DNA from: Mesorhizobium sp. YM1C-6-2
GTDB taxonomy: Bacteria; Pseudomonadota; Alphaproteobacteria; Rhizobiales; Rhizobiaceae
NCBI RefSeq assembly: GCF_003666685.1
Contig: NZ_RCIZ01000006.1
Span: forward strand, 248,001 to 312,000
DNA: 64,000 nt
Reading direction: 5' to 3'
The notes beneath the pieces were generated by a model. The model was not told where the DNA came from. It was given only the letters and a program-made list of their open reading frames with translations, and ran no database searches. This document shows positions 32,237-40,360 of this stretch, one piece after another. A program made the position numbers and the translations under genes. The stretch's first letter is position 1. The number at the start of each line of letters is the position of its first letter.

Positions 32237-32572
32237 ATGTTTGTGACACCCGCTTATGCGCAGGGTACGGGCGCCGGCACACCGGATATGCTGATCAGCA
32301 TTTTGCCGTTTGTCCTGATTTTCGTGATCATGTATTTTCTGATCATCCGGCCGCAGCGCGCGACGATCAAGAAGCGTGGCGAAATGCTGGCGGCGATCCG
32401 GCGCGGCGACACGGTCGTCACCGGCGGCGGACTGGTCGGCAAGGTCACCAAGGCGTCGGACAACGAGCTTGAAGTCGACCTCGGCGGCGGCACCAAGGTG
32501 ACGGCTGTGCGCTCGACGATCATGGACGTCCGGGTGAAGGGCGAGCCGGTCGCCAACGAGAACAAGAAATAG
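32237..32572 (+). CDS. yajC: Preprotein translocase accessory subunit YajC
   Basis: The 111-residue protein has one membrane helix (ISILPFVLIFVIMYFLIIRPQ, residues about 20-40) and a cytoplasmic beta domain (GDTVVTGGGLVGKVTKAS). YajC binds SecDF/YidC next to SecYEG in the inner membrane. The start is the ATG 6 bases after CAGGAG; a 44-codon upstream extension covers the leader hairpins and is rejected. It is followed by secDF after 85 bases, the standard arrangement. Confidence 0.95.
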   Translation: MFVTPAYAQGTGAGTPDMLISILPFVLIFVIMYFLIIRPQRATIKKRGEMLAAIRRGDTVVTGGGLVGKVTKASDNELEVDLGGGTKVTAVRSTIMDVRVKGEPVANENKK

Positions 32573-32657
32573 CCGCTCCGGTGGCGCGGACCATATAACG
32601 GAAAGGGCGAAGCGGGAGTTGCCGGTCGCCTGCTCGGCCTGACACGGAAGACCGACG

Positions 32658-35210
32658 ATGCTCTATTTCTCACGCTGGAAGACGTTCTCGATCTGGGCGA
32701 TCGTCGCCATCGGCGTGCTGTTCGCGCTGCCGAACATCTATCCGCAGTCCTGGCTGTCGGCCATGCCGGACTGGCTGCCGAAGCGGCAGATGACGCTGGG
32801 CCTCGACCTGCAGGGCGGCTCGCATATCCTGCTGCAGATCAATCGTCAGGATCTGGCGAACGAGCGGCTCGAAAGCACGCGCGACGACATCCGCACGCTG
32901 CTGCGCGACGCCAGGATCGGCTACACCGGCCTTACCGGCACCGGGAATTCCGTGCAGGTGCGCATCCGCGACCAGGCAGAGCTCGAAGCCGCGAAGACGG
33001 CGCTCGCCAGCCTGCTGCAGCCGGTTGCCTCCAGCGTATTCGGCGCGGGAACGATCGCCGAGCTCGCGCTCGACGAGCCGGAGCCCGGCGTGCTGCGCTA
33101 CACGCTCACTGAGGACGGGCTCGACTATCGCCTGGGCACGGCGCTCACACAGTCGATCGAGGTGGTCGGCCGCCGCGTCAACGAACTCGGCACGACCGAG
33201 CCGATCATCCAGCGGCAGGGCAACGACCGCATCCTGGTCCAGGTGCCCGGCCTGCAGGATCCGCAGCGCCTGAAGGACATCCTCGGCCAGACCGCCAAGC
33301 TGACCTTCCAGATGGTCGACCAGACCATGCCGGTGCAGGAGGCGATCGAGGGCCGTCCGCCGGCCGGCTCGACCGTCATGTACTCGACCGACGACCCGCC
33401 GGTCCCCTATCTGATCGAGAACCGCATCATCGTGTCGGGCGAGAACCTGGTCGATGCGCAGGCGACGTTTGACCAGCGCACCAACGAGCCGGTCGTCTCG
33501 TTCCGCTTCGATTCCAAGGGCGCGCAGCGCTTCGGTTCGGCGACCCAGCAGAATGTCGGCCGGCTGTTCGCCATCGTGCTCGACGACCAGGTGATCTCGG
33601 CGCCACAGATCCGCGAGCCGATCCTCGGCGGCACCGGACAGATCTCCGGCAGCTTCAGCGTCCAGGGCGCCAACGACCTTGCCGTGCTCCTGCGCGCCGG
33701 TGCGTTGCCGGCCGATCTCACCATCGTCGAGGAGCGCACCGTCGGCCCGAGCCTCGGCGCCGACTCGATCGATGCCGGCAAATATGCCTCGGTCGTCGCC
33801 GCGATCCTGGTGTTCGCGTTCATGCTGCTGGCCTACGGCAAGCTCGGCGTCATCGCCAACCTCGCGCTGACGGCCAACGTCGCGCTCATCATAGCCGTGC
33901 TGTCGGTGCTTGGCGCCACGCTTACCCTTCCGGGTATCGCGGGCATCGTGTTGACGATGGGCATGGCGGTCGATTCCAACGTCATCATCTTCGAGCGCGT
34001 GCGCGAGGAGAGGCGGCAGGGCCGGTCGATCGTGCAGTCGCTCGATTCGGGCTTCCAGCGCGCGCTCGCAACCGTGGTGGATGCGAACCTGACGACGCTG
34101 ATCGCGGCGATCATCCTGTTCTACCTGGGATCCGGGCCGGTGCGCGGTTTCGCCGTCACGCTAGCCATCGGCATCATCACCACGGTCTTCACCGCCTACA
34201 CGCTGACGCGCTGGATGATCTCCGTGTGGCTGCGCCGCTACCGCCCGAGCGAAATGCCGGCGGGACTGGTCAACTACATGCCGGCAAATCCGACCGTCGG
34301 CTTCATGGGCATGCGAACATACGCCTTCATCCTCTCGGCGGTCCTGTCGCTTGCCGCCGCCGTGTCGTTCATGGCGGTCGACATGAACTATGGCATCGAT
34401 TTCCGGGGCGGGTCCTCGATCGAGGTCAAGGCCCTGGAGGGCAACGCCGACGTCGGCGAGGTGCGCGCGGCGCTGGAGGAGCTCAACCTGGGCGAAGTGC
34501 AGGTGCAGGAGTTCGGCAACCATTCCGAACTGCTGATCCGCATCGGCACCCAGGAAGGCGGCGACAGCGCCGAGCAGTCCGCCATGACCAAAGTGAGGGC
34601 GGCGCTCGAATCCCACTACGAGTTCCGGCGCATCGAGGTGGTCGGCCCGACCGTTTCGTCGGAGCTTGCATGGGCCGGAACCATCGCGGTCATCGCGTCG
34701 ATGCTGGCCATGCTGGTCTACATCTGGTTCCGCTTCGAATGGCAGTTCGCCGTCGGCGCCATCATCTCGACGCTTCACGACGTGGTCATGATGGTGGGCT
34801 TCTTCGTCTGGTTCCAGGTCGAGTTCAACCTGACCTCGATAGCGGCAATCCTCACCGTCGTCGGCTATTCGATCAACGATACGGTGGTGGTGTACGACCG
34901 CGTTCGCGAGAACCTGCGCAAATACAAGAAGATGCCGATCGTGCAGTTGCTCGACCTGTCGATGAACGAAACGCTGTCGCGCACCATCCTGACGGGCATC
35001 ACCACCCTGATGGCGCTGGCTGCGCTTTATATGTGGGGCGGTGAGGTGATCTCCTCGTTCACCATCGCGATGATCTTCGGCATCCTGGTCGGCACCTATT
35101 CCTCGATCTTCGTCGCCGGACCTCTGCTCATCCTGTTCAGGCTGCGCTCGGACGTCTTCGACGCAAAGACCGGGCCGGTTCCCGCAGCGGCGCAGCCGTC
35201 AAAGACGTGA
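32658..35210 (+). CDS. secDF: Fused protein-export membrane protein SecDF
   Basis: The 850-residue single chain joins SecD and SecF. It has an N-terminal helix, a large periplasmic P1 region (about 40-380) with LGLDLQGGSHILLQI, and the SecD membrane bundle with GMAVDSNVIIFERVREE. The SecF half (about 545-850) has MNYGIDFRGGSSIEV and GYSINDTVVVYDRVRENLR. The paired Asp and Arg residues of the proton pathway are present in both halves. It uses the proton gradient to complete protein export. The stop overlaps the GTG start of the next gene. Confidence 0.96.
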   Translation: MLYFSRWKTFSIWAIVAIGVLFALPNIYPQSWLSAMPDWLPKRQMTLGLDLQGGSHILLQINRQDLANERLESTRDDIRTLLRDARIGYTGLTGTGNSVQVRIRDQAELEAAKTALASLLQPVASSVFGAGTIAELALDEPEPGVLRYTLTEDGLDYRLGTALTQSIEVVGRRVNELGTTEPIIQRQGNDRILVQVPGLQDPQRLKDILGQTAKLTFQMVDQTMPVQEAIEGRPPAGSTVMYSTDDPPVPYLIENRIIVSGENLVDAQATFDQRTNEPVVSFRFDSKGAQRFGSATQQNVGRLFAIVLDDQVISAPQIREPILGGTGQISGSFSVQGANDLAVLLRAGALPADLTIVEERTVGPSLGADSIDAGKYASVVAAILVFAFMLLAYGKLGVIANLALTANVALIIAVLSVLGATLTLPGIAGIVLTMGMAVDSNVIIFERVREERRQGRSIVQSLDSGFQRALATVVDANLTTLIAAIILFYLGSGPVRGFAVTLAIGIITTVFTAYTLTRWMISVWLRRYRPSEMPAGLVNYMPANPTVGFMGMRTYAFILSAVLSLAAAVSFMAVDMNYGIDFRGGSSIEVKALEGNADVGEVRAALEELNLGEVQVQEFGNHSELLIRIGTQEGGDSAEQSAMTKVRAALESHYEFRRIEVVGPTVSSELAWAGTIAVIASMLAMLVYIWFRFEWQFAVGAIISTLHDVVMMVGFFVWFQVEFNLTSIAAILTVVGYSINDTVVVYDRVRENLRKYKKMPIVQLLDLSMNETLSRTILTGITTLMALAALYMWGGEVISSFTIAMIFGILVGTYSSIFVAGPLLILFRLRSDVFDAKTGPVPAAAQPSKT

Positions 35211-35608
35211 CGGCTGCGGTGGCCGAAGGGATCGTCATCCGCGACGCGCATTTTCCCGGCCGCGCGCCGATCGACGCCTACGGCAACGGCGGCTTTCGCT
35301 TCGCCGAGATGTCGCACCGCGGCTCGATCCTGTGCCTGCCTTCGGGCATCCACGGCTGGGAGCCGGCGGATCCCACGAAGTTCGCGGAGGGGGATTTCGC
35401 GCGCGTGTTCCAGCAGGCCGACGGGATCGAGATCCTGCTGGTCGGCACCGGCAAGGAGCTGAAGCCGCTGCCGCCGGCATTGCGCCAGGCTTTCAGGGTG
35501 GTCGGCATCTCGGCCGATCCGATGTCGACCGGTGCGGCGGTGCGCACCTACAACGTGCTTCTCGCCGAGGACCGGGCCGTGGCGGCCGCTCTTGTCGCCG
35601 TCGACTGA
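35207..35608 (+). CDS. Mth938-domain protein (NDUFAF3 homologue)
   Basis: The 133-residue single Mth938/DUF498 domain shows FRFAEMSHRGSILCLPSGIHGW, EILLVGTGKELKPLPPAL and STGAAVRTYNVLLAEDRAVA, which are family landmarks. The human relative NDUFAF3 is a respiratory complex I assembly factor, and in alphaproteobacteria its gene is known to sit beside secDF. The GTG start overlaps the secDF stop (GTGA), so translation is coupled. A role in membrane-complex biogenesis is inferred from this context. Confidence 0.85.
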   Translation: MTAAVAEGIVIRDAHFPGRAPIDAYGNGGFRFAEMSHRGSILCLPSGIHGWEPADPTKFAEGDFARVFQQADGIEILLVGTGKELKPLPPALRQAFRVVGISADPMSTGAAVRTYNVLLAEDRAVAAALVAVD

Positions 35609-36449
35609 AGGCCGGCTCGAGCCGTTGCTAGAACTGGTGCGCGGCGCCGATCGCGACCGCTATCTCGCCGCGCTTTATGCACCGGAGGACAGGCGCGGCG
35701 ATCTCCTCGCGCTCTACGCCTTCAATGCCGAGATATCCGGCATACGCGACCGCGTGAGCCAGGCGCTGCCGGGCGAAATCCGGCTGCAATGGTGGCGCGA
35801 CGCGATCGCGGCCCAGGATGCGGGCGCCGGAGCCGGGCATCCGGTGGCAGAGGCGCTGCTCGGGACGATCGAGCGCCGCAGCCTGCCACGCGAGGCGTTC
35901 CAGAACTATCTGGATGCGCGCATCTTCGACCTCTACGACGATCCGATGCCGACCCGCGGCGACCTCGAAGGCTATTGCGGCGAGACGGCGGCGGCGATCC
36001 TGCAACTGTCGTCGATCGTGCTCGATCCGGAAGCGGCGGCGCGCCATGCGGAACTGGCCGGCCATGCCGGCTGCGCGCAGGCGATCGCCGGCCTGCTGCG
36101 CCTGCTGCCGCTGCACCGGAGAAGAGGGCAATGCTATGTGCCGAAGGACATCCTTGCGGCCGCGGGGACATCGCCGGAGGAGTTCCTCGCAGGCGATGGC
36201 GGAGAGAACGCGCCGCGCGCCGTCGCGGCAATGATCGCGCTGGGGCGCGAGCATCTGTCGATTTTCGAGCGGGGAGCCTCAGCGCTGCCGCCCTCGCTGA
36301 GGCCGGCCTTCCTGCCGCTGGCGGTGACTGGCGCTCAACTGACGAAGATGCAGGGGCGCGAAAGGGCGTTGCTGGAAGCGAGCCTCGACATCAGCGCCTG
36401 GCGAAAGCACTGGCTGATGTTCCGCCGGGCGTCGCGGGGGTGGGGTTAG
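35592..36449 (+). CDS. Squalene/phytoene synthase-fold protein (NDUFAF6-like)
   Basis: About 285 residues with the all-helical squalene/phytoene synthase fold: GDLLALYAFNAEISGIRDRV, LPGEIRLQWWRDAIAAQ, LEGYCGETAAAIL and LLPLHRRRGQCYVPKDIL. The first Asp-rich metal motif of true prenyl synthases is not visible (the region reads FNAEISGIR). The closest functional relatives are therefore the non-catalytic NDUFAF6 group linked to complex I assembly. The start is uncertain; I use a TTG that overlaps the previous gene by 17 bases, and a GTG at about codon 16 is possible. It abuts the trmFO stop with no gap. Confidence 0.75.
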   Translation: MSPSTEGRLEPLLELVRGADRDRYLAALYAPEDRRGDLLALYAFNAEISGIRDRVSQALPGEIRLQWWRDAIAAQDAGAGAGHPVAEALLGTIERRSLPREAFQNYLDARIFDLYDDPMPTRGDLEGYCGETAAAILQLSSIVLDPEAAARHAELAGHAGCAQAIAGLLRLLPLHRRRGQCYVPKDILAAAGTSPEEFLAGDGGENAPRAVAAMIALGREHLSIFERGASALPPSLRPAFLPLAVTGAQLTKMQGRERALLEASLDISAWRKHWLMFRRASRGWG

Positions 36450-37874
36450 CTACTCCGCCGCTTCGGCTCTTGCAGGAAGCCCCAGCCATTCGCGGCAGTC
36501 GGCGAGTGCGCGCGACGTGACGGCGCGGCGCCTGGCTAGCGTCTTGTCCTTGCCACGGAAGCGTCCCTCGAACCCCTCCGGTTTCAACTGGGTTCCAGGG
36601 TCGAGCGGCGGAAACAGGCCGAAATTGATGTTCATCGGCTGGAAGGAGCGTTTTCCTGGCTCGTCGTCTGAGACGATGTGGCCGCCAGTGATGTGGTTGA
36701 GCAGCGCGCCGAAAGCCGTCGTGACCGGCGGCGGCGAGACCGGCAGGCCAAGCCTTTCGGCTGCGGCAAAGCGCCCGGCGAGCAGGCCGATCGCCGCGCT
36801 TTCGACATAACCCTCGCAGCCGGTGATCTGACCGGCGAAGCGGAGGCCCTTGCGCGACTTCAGCCGCAGCGAGCCGTCGAGTAGGGTGGGGGAGTTGATG
36901 TAGGTGTTGCGGTGAAGGCCGCCGAGCCGCGCGAACTCCGCGTTCTCCAAGCCAGGAATCATGCGGAAGATGCCGACCTGCTCGCCGTGCTTCAGCTTGG
37001 TCTGGAAGCCGACCATATTGTAGAGCGTGCCGAGCGCGTTATCCTGCCTGAGCTGGACGACGGCATAGGCCTTGACCGACGGATCATGCGCGTTGGTCAG
37101 GCCCATCGGCTTCATCGGCCCGTGGCGAAGCGTCTCCGCGCCGCGCTCGGCCATGATCTCGATCGGCAGGCAGCCATCGAAATAGGGCGTGCCTTCCCAT
37201 TCCTTGAACTCGGTCTTCTGCCCGCCGATCAGCGCCTGGACGAAAGCCTCGTACTGCTCGCGGTTCATCGGGCAGTTGATATAGTCCTTGCCGGTGCCGC
37301 CGGGGCCGACCTTGTCGTAGCGCGACTGGAACCAGCACACGTCCATGTCGATGGAATCGAAATGGATGATCGGTGCGATTGCGTCGAAGAAGGCAAGCGC
37401 GTCGGCACCGGTTTCGCTGGCGATCGCCTCAGCGAGCGACGGGGCGGTCAGCGGGCCGGTCGCGATGATCGCCTGGTCCCAATCGGCGGGCGGCAGGCCC
37501 GAAACCTCCTCGCGTGCAATCGTGATCAGCGGATGCGCTTCAAGTCTCGCGGTGACGGCGGCGGAAAAACCGTCGCGGTCGACGGCCAGCGCGCCGCCGG
37601 CGGGCACCTGGTTGACGTCGCCGGACGCCATGATCAGCGAGTTGGCGAGCCGCATCTCGGCATGCAGCAGGCCGACCGCGTTGTTCTCGGCATCGTCAGA
37701 TCGGAAGGAGTTGGAGCAGACCAGTTCGGCGAGGCCGTCGGTCTTGTGAGCCTCCGTGCCGCGCATTGGGCGCATTTCGTGCAGGACGACCGGCACGCCG
37801 GCTTCCGCCGCCTGCCAGGCAGCTTCCGAGCCGGCGAGGCCGCCACCGACGATATGGATGGGCTTCGTGTTCAT
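36450..37874 (-). CDS. trmFO: Methylenetetrahydrofolate-tRNA-(uracil-5-)-methyltransferase
   Basis: The 474-residue flavoprotein has N-terminal FAD motif [42 protein letters not shown] and [14 protein letters not shown]. It methylates U54 of tRNA using methylene-tetrahydrofolate and FADH2 rather than SAM. The ATG is chosen over a 12-codon longer frame. It is convergent with the NDUFAF6-like gene and divergent from a small secreted protein gene. Confidence 0.96.
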   Translation of the reverse strand: MNTKPIHIVGGGLAGSEAAWQAAEAGVPVVLHEMRPMRGTEAHKTDGLAELVCSNSFRSDDAENNAVGLLHAEMRLANSLIMASGDVNQVPAGGALAVDRDGFSAAVTARLEAHPLITIAREEVSGLPPADWDQAIIATGPLTAPSLAEAIASETGADALAFFDAIAPIIHFDSIDMDVCWFQSRYDKVGPGGTGKDYINCPMNREQYEAFVQALIGGQKTEFKEWEGTPYFDGCLPIEIMAERGAETLRHGPMKPMGLTNAHDPSVKAYAVVQLRQDNALGTLYNMVGFQTKLKHGEQVGIFRMIPGLENAEFARLGGLHRNTYINSPTLLDGSLRLKSRKGLRFAGQITGCEGYVESAAIGLLAGRFAAAERLGLPVSPPPVTTAFGALLNHITGGHIVSDDEPGKRSFQPMNINFGLFPPLDPGTQLKPEGFEGRFRGKDKTLARRRAVTSRALADCREWLGLPARAEAAE

Positions 37875-37929
37875 GCGCGTGGCAATAATCCCTTGACCCC
37901 AGCATTGCAATTGCAGACGATCAGCGGCG

Positions 37930-38562
37930 ATGCGGCGGAATGGCGTTCAGATGGGGTCTGTTTCGGCCCATATCATGGCGATTTGCGCGGGCGCCATGCT
38001 GGCGTTCGGGGCATCCGGCGTTTCGCCGGCCGCGGCCGCCATGTCGGCAACCGCTCCGAAGCTCATCATGGTCTGCCACGGTTATGGCTGCGGTTTCCGC
38101 ACCAAGCTGATGCTGGGCGCCGCCGACGGCACCCAGCTCAGCTCGATCATGCGCGCCGGTTCGAGCTCGCCGAAGGCCGAGCGCGCCGCGCTGTCGAAGG
38201 CGGTGAGATATTTCGACAGGCGCGCCAACCAGGCCACCGGGTTCAAGGATAGGCCGAGGACCGAGATCGGCAAGCCAGAACGGGGTCAGATGGACTGCGT
38301 CGACGAGTCGACCAACACGCGCGCGTTCTTGCTCTATCTGGCCGAGCGGGGACTGCTGAAATTCCACAAGGTCGGAAGGAATGTCAGTCGGGGCTTCTTC
38401 CTGGACGGACGTTATCCGCACTGGACGGCGGTCATCAGCGATCCGTCCGGCGTGAAATGGGTTGTCGATCCCTGGTACGCGACCGTCGGCGGCGCGCCTG
38501 ACATCTTTCCCTACGAGCAGTGGAAGGTGCGCGGGCAGCTCGAGAGCGGCGCGCTGAACTAG
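37930..38562 (+). CDS. Conserved secreted protein of unknown function
   Basis: 210 residues. A signal peptide ([20 protein letters not shown] ending AAA) precedes a mature part with [35 protein letters not shown], and [20 protein letters not shown]. Three conserved-looking Cys and His/Asp residues in the order Cys...His...Asp suggest a papain-like or transglutaminase-like fold (DCVDESTN as Cys helix, HWTAVI as His strand, DPW as Asp), which is an inference from motif order only. In-frame ATGs at codons 8 and 16 are alternatives. It is convergent with the small RNA array. Confidence 0.7.
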   Translation: MRRNGVQMGSVSAHIMAICAGAMLAFGASGVSPAAAAMSATAPKLIMVCHGYGCGFRTKLMLGAADGTQLSSIMRAGSSSPKAERAALSKAVRYFDRRANQATGFKDRPRTEIGKPERGQMDCVDESTNTRAFLLYLAERGLLKFHKVGRNVSRGFFLDGRYPHWTAVISDPSGVKWVVDPWYATVGGAPDIFPYEQWKVRGQLESGALN

Positions 38563-38583
38563 GGTTCGTTGGAAGAAATCCCC

Positions 38584-38699
38584 AAAAAGACAACACCCGC
38601 CGGGGGAGGAGATCCGGCGGGTGTCGTTTTGGTGGACGGTCCCGGGAGGAGGGTAGGACCGCCCTATTCGTCATCGCCGGGGAGGAGGTCGGCTTTGAC
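38584..38699 (-). ncRNA. Cuckoo/CcsR-like small RNA unit 2: three CUCCUCCC stem-loops with terminator
   Basis: Read on the minus strand, three hairpins follow each other. The first spans 38699-38670 (10-position stem GUCAAAGCCG/CGGCGAUGAC with two mismatches, loop ACCUCCUCCC). The second spans 38664-38634 (9-bp stem with one G.U, loop containing CCUCCUCCC). The third spans 38624-38593 (perfect 11-bp stem, loop AUCUCCUCCC) and is followed by GUCUUUUU, an intrinsic terminator. Exposed CUCCUCCC complements the Shine-Dalgarno sequence, as in the cuckoo/CcsR RNAs. It lies downstream of a DUF1127 gene, the known genomic setting of CcsR RNAs in Rhodobacter. Confidence 0.85.
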
Positions 38700-38745
38700 G
38701 AAATTCCTTTCGCCTGTTTTCGAAGGGGCGAAACCTTCTTCGGGT

Positions 38746-38858
38746 AACAACGCCCGCCGGGGGAGGAGATCCGGCGGGCGCCGTTTCGGCGGCCAGCGAT
38801 CGGGAGGAGGTGAACGCTGGCCTTATCCGTCAAGGTCGGGGAGGAGGTCGACCCTGAC
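38746..38858 (-). ncRNA. Cuckoo/CcsR-like small RNA unit 1: three CUCCUCCC stem-loops
   Basis: On the minus strand the unit begins 13 bases after the DUF1127 stop. Hairpin one spans 38858-38829 (GUCAGGGUCG/CGACCUUGAC, one G.U pair, loop ACCUCCUCCC). Hairpin two spans 38822-38791 (perfect 8-bp stem GGCCAGCG, 16-base loop with CCUCCUCCC). Hairpin three spans 38780-38751 (perfect 10-bp stem CGCCCGCCGG, loop AUCUCCUCCC), extendable by five pairs including two G.U. Compensated G.U pairs occur only in the minus-strand reading. The unit is a diverged duplicate of the one downstream, with a period near 157 bases; a spacer hairpin UUUCGCC/GGCGAAA lies between them. Confidence 0.85.
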
Positions 38859-38871
38859 GAAATTCCTTGGA

Positions 38872-39012
38872 TCAGATCGACTTGCGGGCAACGGCGGGGA
38901 TGTCGCCGCGGGCAATGCCGAGATCGTTGAGTTCACGGTTCGAAAGGCGGCTCAGCTCGGAAACGGTGTCCCGGTAGCGGCGCCAGTTGCGGTAATTGCG
39001 GATCAGGTTCAT
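38872..39012 (-). CDS. DUF1127 small basic protein (CcaF1-like)
   Basis: The 46-residue, Arg-rich protein begins MNLIRNYRNWRRYRDTV and ends LNDLGIARGDIPAVARKSI. The pattern of an N-terminal RNYRNWRRYR stretch followed by LSxLSNRELNDLGIARGDI is the DUF1127 signature. A Rhodobacter DUF1127 protein (CcaF1) encoded before the CcsR RNAs binds RNA and affects their maturation, so an RNA-binding role is inferred here. The hairpin array follows on the same strand after 13 bases, and a shared transcript is likely. Its short length hides it from usual gene cut-offs. Confidence 0.92.
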   Translation of the reverse strand: MNLIRNYRNWRRYRDTVSELSRLSNRELNDLGIARGDIPAVARKSI

Positions 39013-39086
39013 CGTACGTCTCGTTCGTCTTGGTTAGTTCTATCTCTTGGGTACGAACGGTAGATAGGCTGTACCGGATCATTTTA

Positions 39087-39129
39087 AAATGGCTTTTGGT
39101 GCATAGCAGCAATGCAAATTGTGCATTGC
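39087..39129 (-). promoter_or_regulatory. Operator-like palindrome and possible RpoH-type promoter of the DUF1127 gene
   Basis: GCAATGCA (39109-39116) and TGCATTGC (39122-39129) form a perfect 8-bp inverted repeat with a 5-base spacer, typical of a dimeric regulator site. On the minus strand CCATTT (39092-39087) could be a heat-shock-type -10, with ATTG (39113-39110) 17 bases upstream as a degenerate -35 inside the palindrome. The distance to the ATG is about 75 bases. RpoH control of the Rhodobacter DUF1127-CcsR operon is known; applying it here is inference. Confidence 0.45.
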
Positions 39130-39238
39130 AACATTAATCGATTTTAGCAGGGGTCACAAAACCGGCCAAATAGGTCCAAAGAATTGCGAGTTCAATGACT
39201 TGGCAGCCGGCAGGAAATTGACGCCCGGGAGGGACTGA

Positions 39239-40360
39239 ATGGCGAGCTATTCATCGCGAGTCCGGACCGACGCTGCCCGCTGGGTGGCGTCCGGACTGAT
39301 CGACGGCAAGACCGCGGAAGCGATCATCCTCGACGTCGCCGCGCATGAACGCAGGTCGCTGAGCTTCGGGTCGATCCTGGCCATCATGGCGGGCCTGCTG
39401 CTCGGCGCGGCGATCCTCATCTTCGTCGCATCGAACTGGGAGGCGATCCCGCGCCTTGCCCGCGTCGGCGCGCTCTTTGCCATCATCTTCGCGGGCTATG
39501 TCGGCGGAGCCGTGCTGAAGCTCAACGACCATGCGGCGATCGGCGAGGCGGTGTGGCTGATCGCGGCGGCGGCGTTCGGCGGCTCCATCGCGCTGATCGG
39601 CCAGATGTACCACCTCTCCGGCGACGAGACGCAGGCCGTGCTGGTCTGGTGCGCGGGCACGGCGGTGGCGGCGGCGGCCCTGCGCTCCGGACCGTTGACG
39701 ATCGCCGCGGTCGCGCTCTCGGCGGCCTGGCTGATCCTGCGCGAGGTCGATTTCTGGCGGGACTCAGATTTTCCCTACGTCTTCATAGGGATAGCGGCCG
39801 TTCTCTGGCTGGTTTCCTACTGGACGGAAAGTGCCGCGGCGCGCCATCTGATCCTTCTGTCGCTGGTCCTCTACGCCGTGCTCCTGGCGTTCGAACGCGA
39901 CGCGGAGGTCGTCGGCATCGCCGGCGTGCTCGCGGCTGTCTCGGCCATCTTGTTCGCGCTTGCCGTATTGATGCCCGCGCAGACCGAGGCGATCGCCAGG
40001 CTGAACGGGCTGCTGCCTGTGCACGCCCTGATCGGTTTCCTGGCCGGGGTGATCATGATCCAGTTCGAATTCGGCGGAGATGCCGGCCCCGGCTTCGCCA
40101 TCGCCGCGGCTGCGGGACTGGCCGGCATCGTGGCGGCGGTCGTCCTCGCGGGGCGGGAGAGCCGCGGCCTGCGCTGGATCGCCTATACCGGCTTCGCTAT
40201 CGAGCTTTGCCTTATCTACGCGGTGATGATCCAGGACATGCTGGGCACGGCAGGCTTCTTCCTCGCCGCCGGCGCGATCCTCGGACTGCTGGCCTTCGCC
40301 ATCATCCGGATCGAGAAGCGCATGAAGGAACCGCGTCTGACGGAAGGAGCTGCGGCATGA
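39239..40360 (+). CDS. DUF2157 membrane protein
   Basis: 373 residues. An N-terminal cytoplasmic helix pair (TDAARWVASGLIDGKTAEAI) is followed by about twelve membrane segments starting near residue 40 (FGSILAIMAGLLLGAAILIF). The early stretch ASNWEAIPRLARVG followed by GEAVWLIAAAAFGGSIALIG matches DUF2157. No function is assigned to the family. GGGAGGGA lies upstream of the ATG. The stop overlaps the start of the GDYXXLXY gene (ATGA), and the two families often occur together. Confidence 0.85.
   Translation: MASYSSRVRTDAARWVASGLIDGKTAEAIILDVAAHERRSLSFGSILAIMAGLLLGAAILIFVASNWEAIPRLARVGALFAIIFAGYVGGAVLKLNDHAAIGEAVWLIAAAAFGGSIALIGQMYHLSGDETQAVLVWCAGTAVAAAALRSGPLTIAAVALSAAWLILREVDFWRDSDFPYVFIGIAAVLWLVSYWTESAAARHLILLSLVLYAVLLAFERDAEVVGIAGVLAAVSAILFALAVLMPAQTEAIARLNGLLPVHALIGFLAGVIMIQFEFGGDAGPGFAIAAAAGLAGIVAAVVLAGRESRGLRWIAYTGFAIELCLIYAVMIQDMLGTAGFFLAAGAILGLLAFAIIRIEKRMKEPRLTEGAAA

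Noticed and set aside
38584..38858. CRISPR-like repeat array
   Set aside because: The repeated units are palindromic stem-loops with different stems and a common loop. There are no constant spacers or repeats and no cas genes.
38593..38858. Array of Shine-Dalgarno-presenting hairpins on the plus strand
   Set aside because: The plus-strand reading would expose GGGAGGAG, but the U-run terminator, the G.U pairs and the DUF1127 gene all point to the minus strand.
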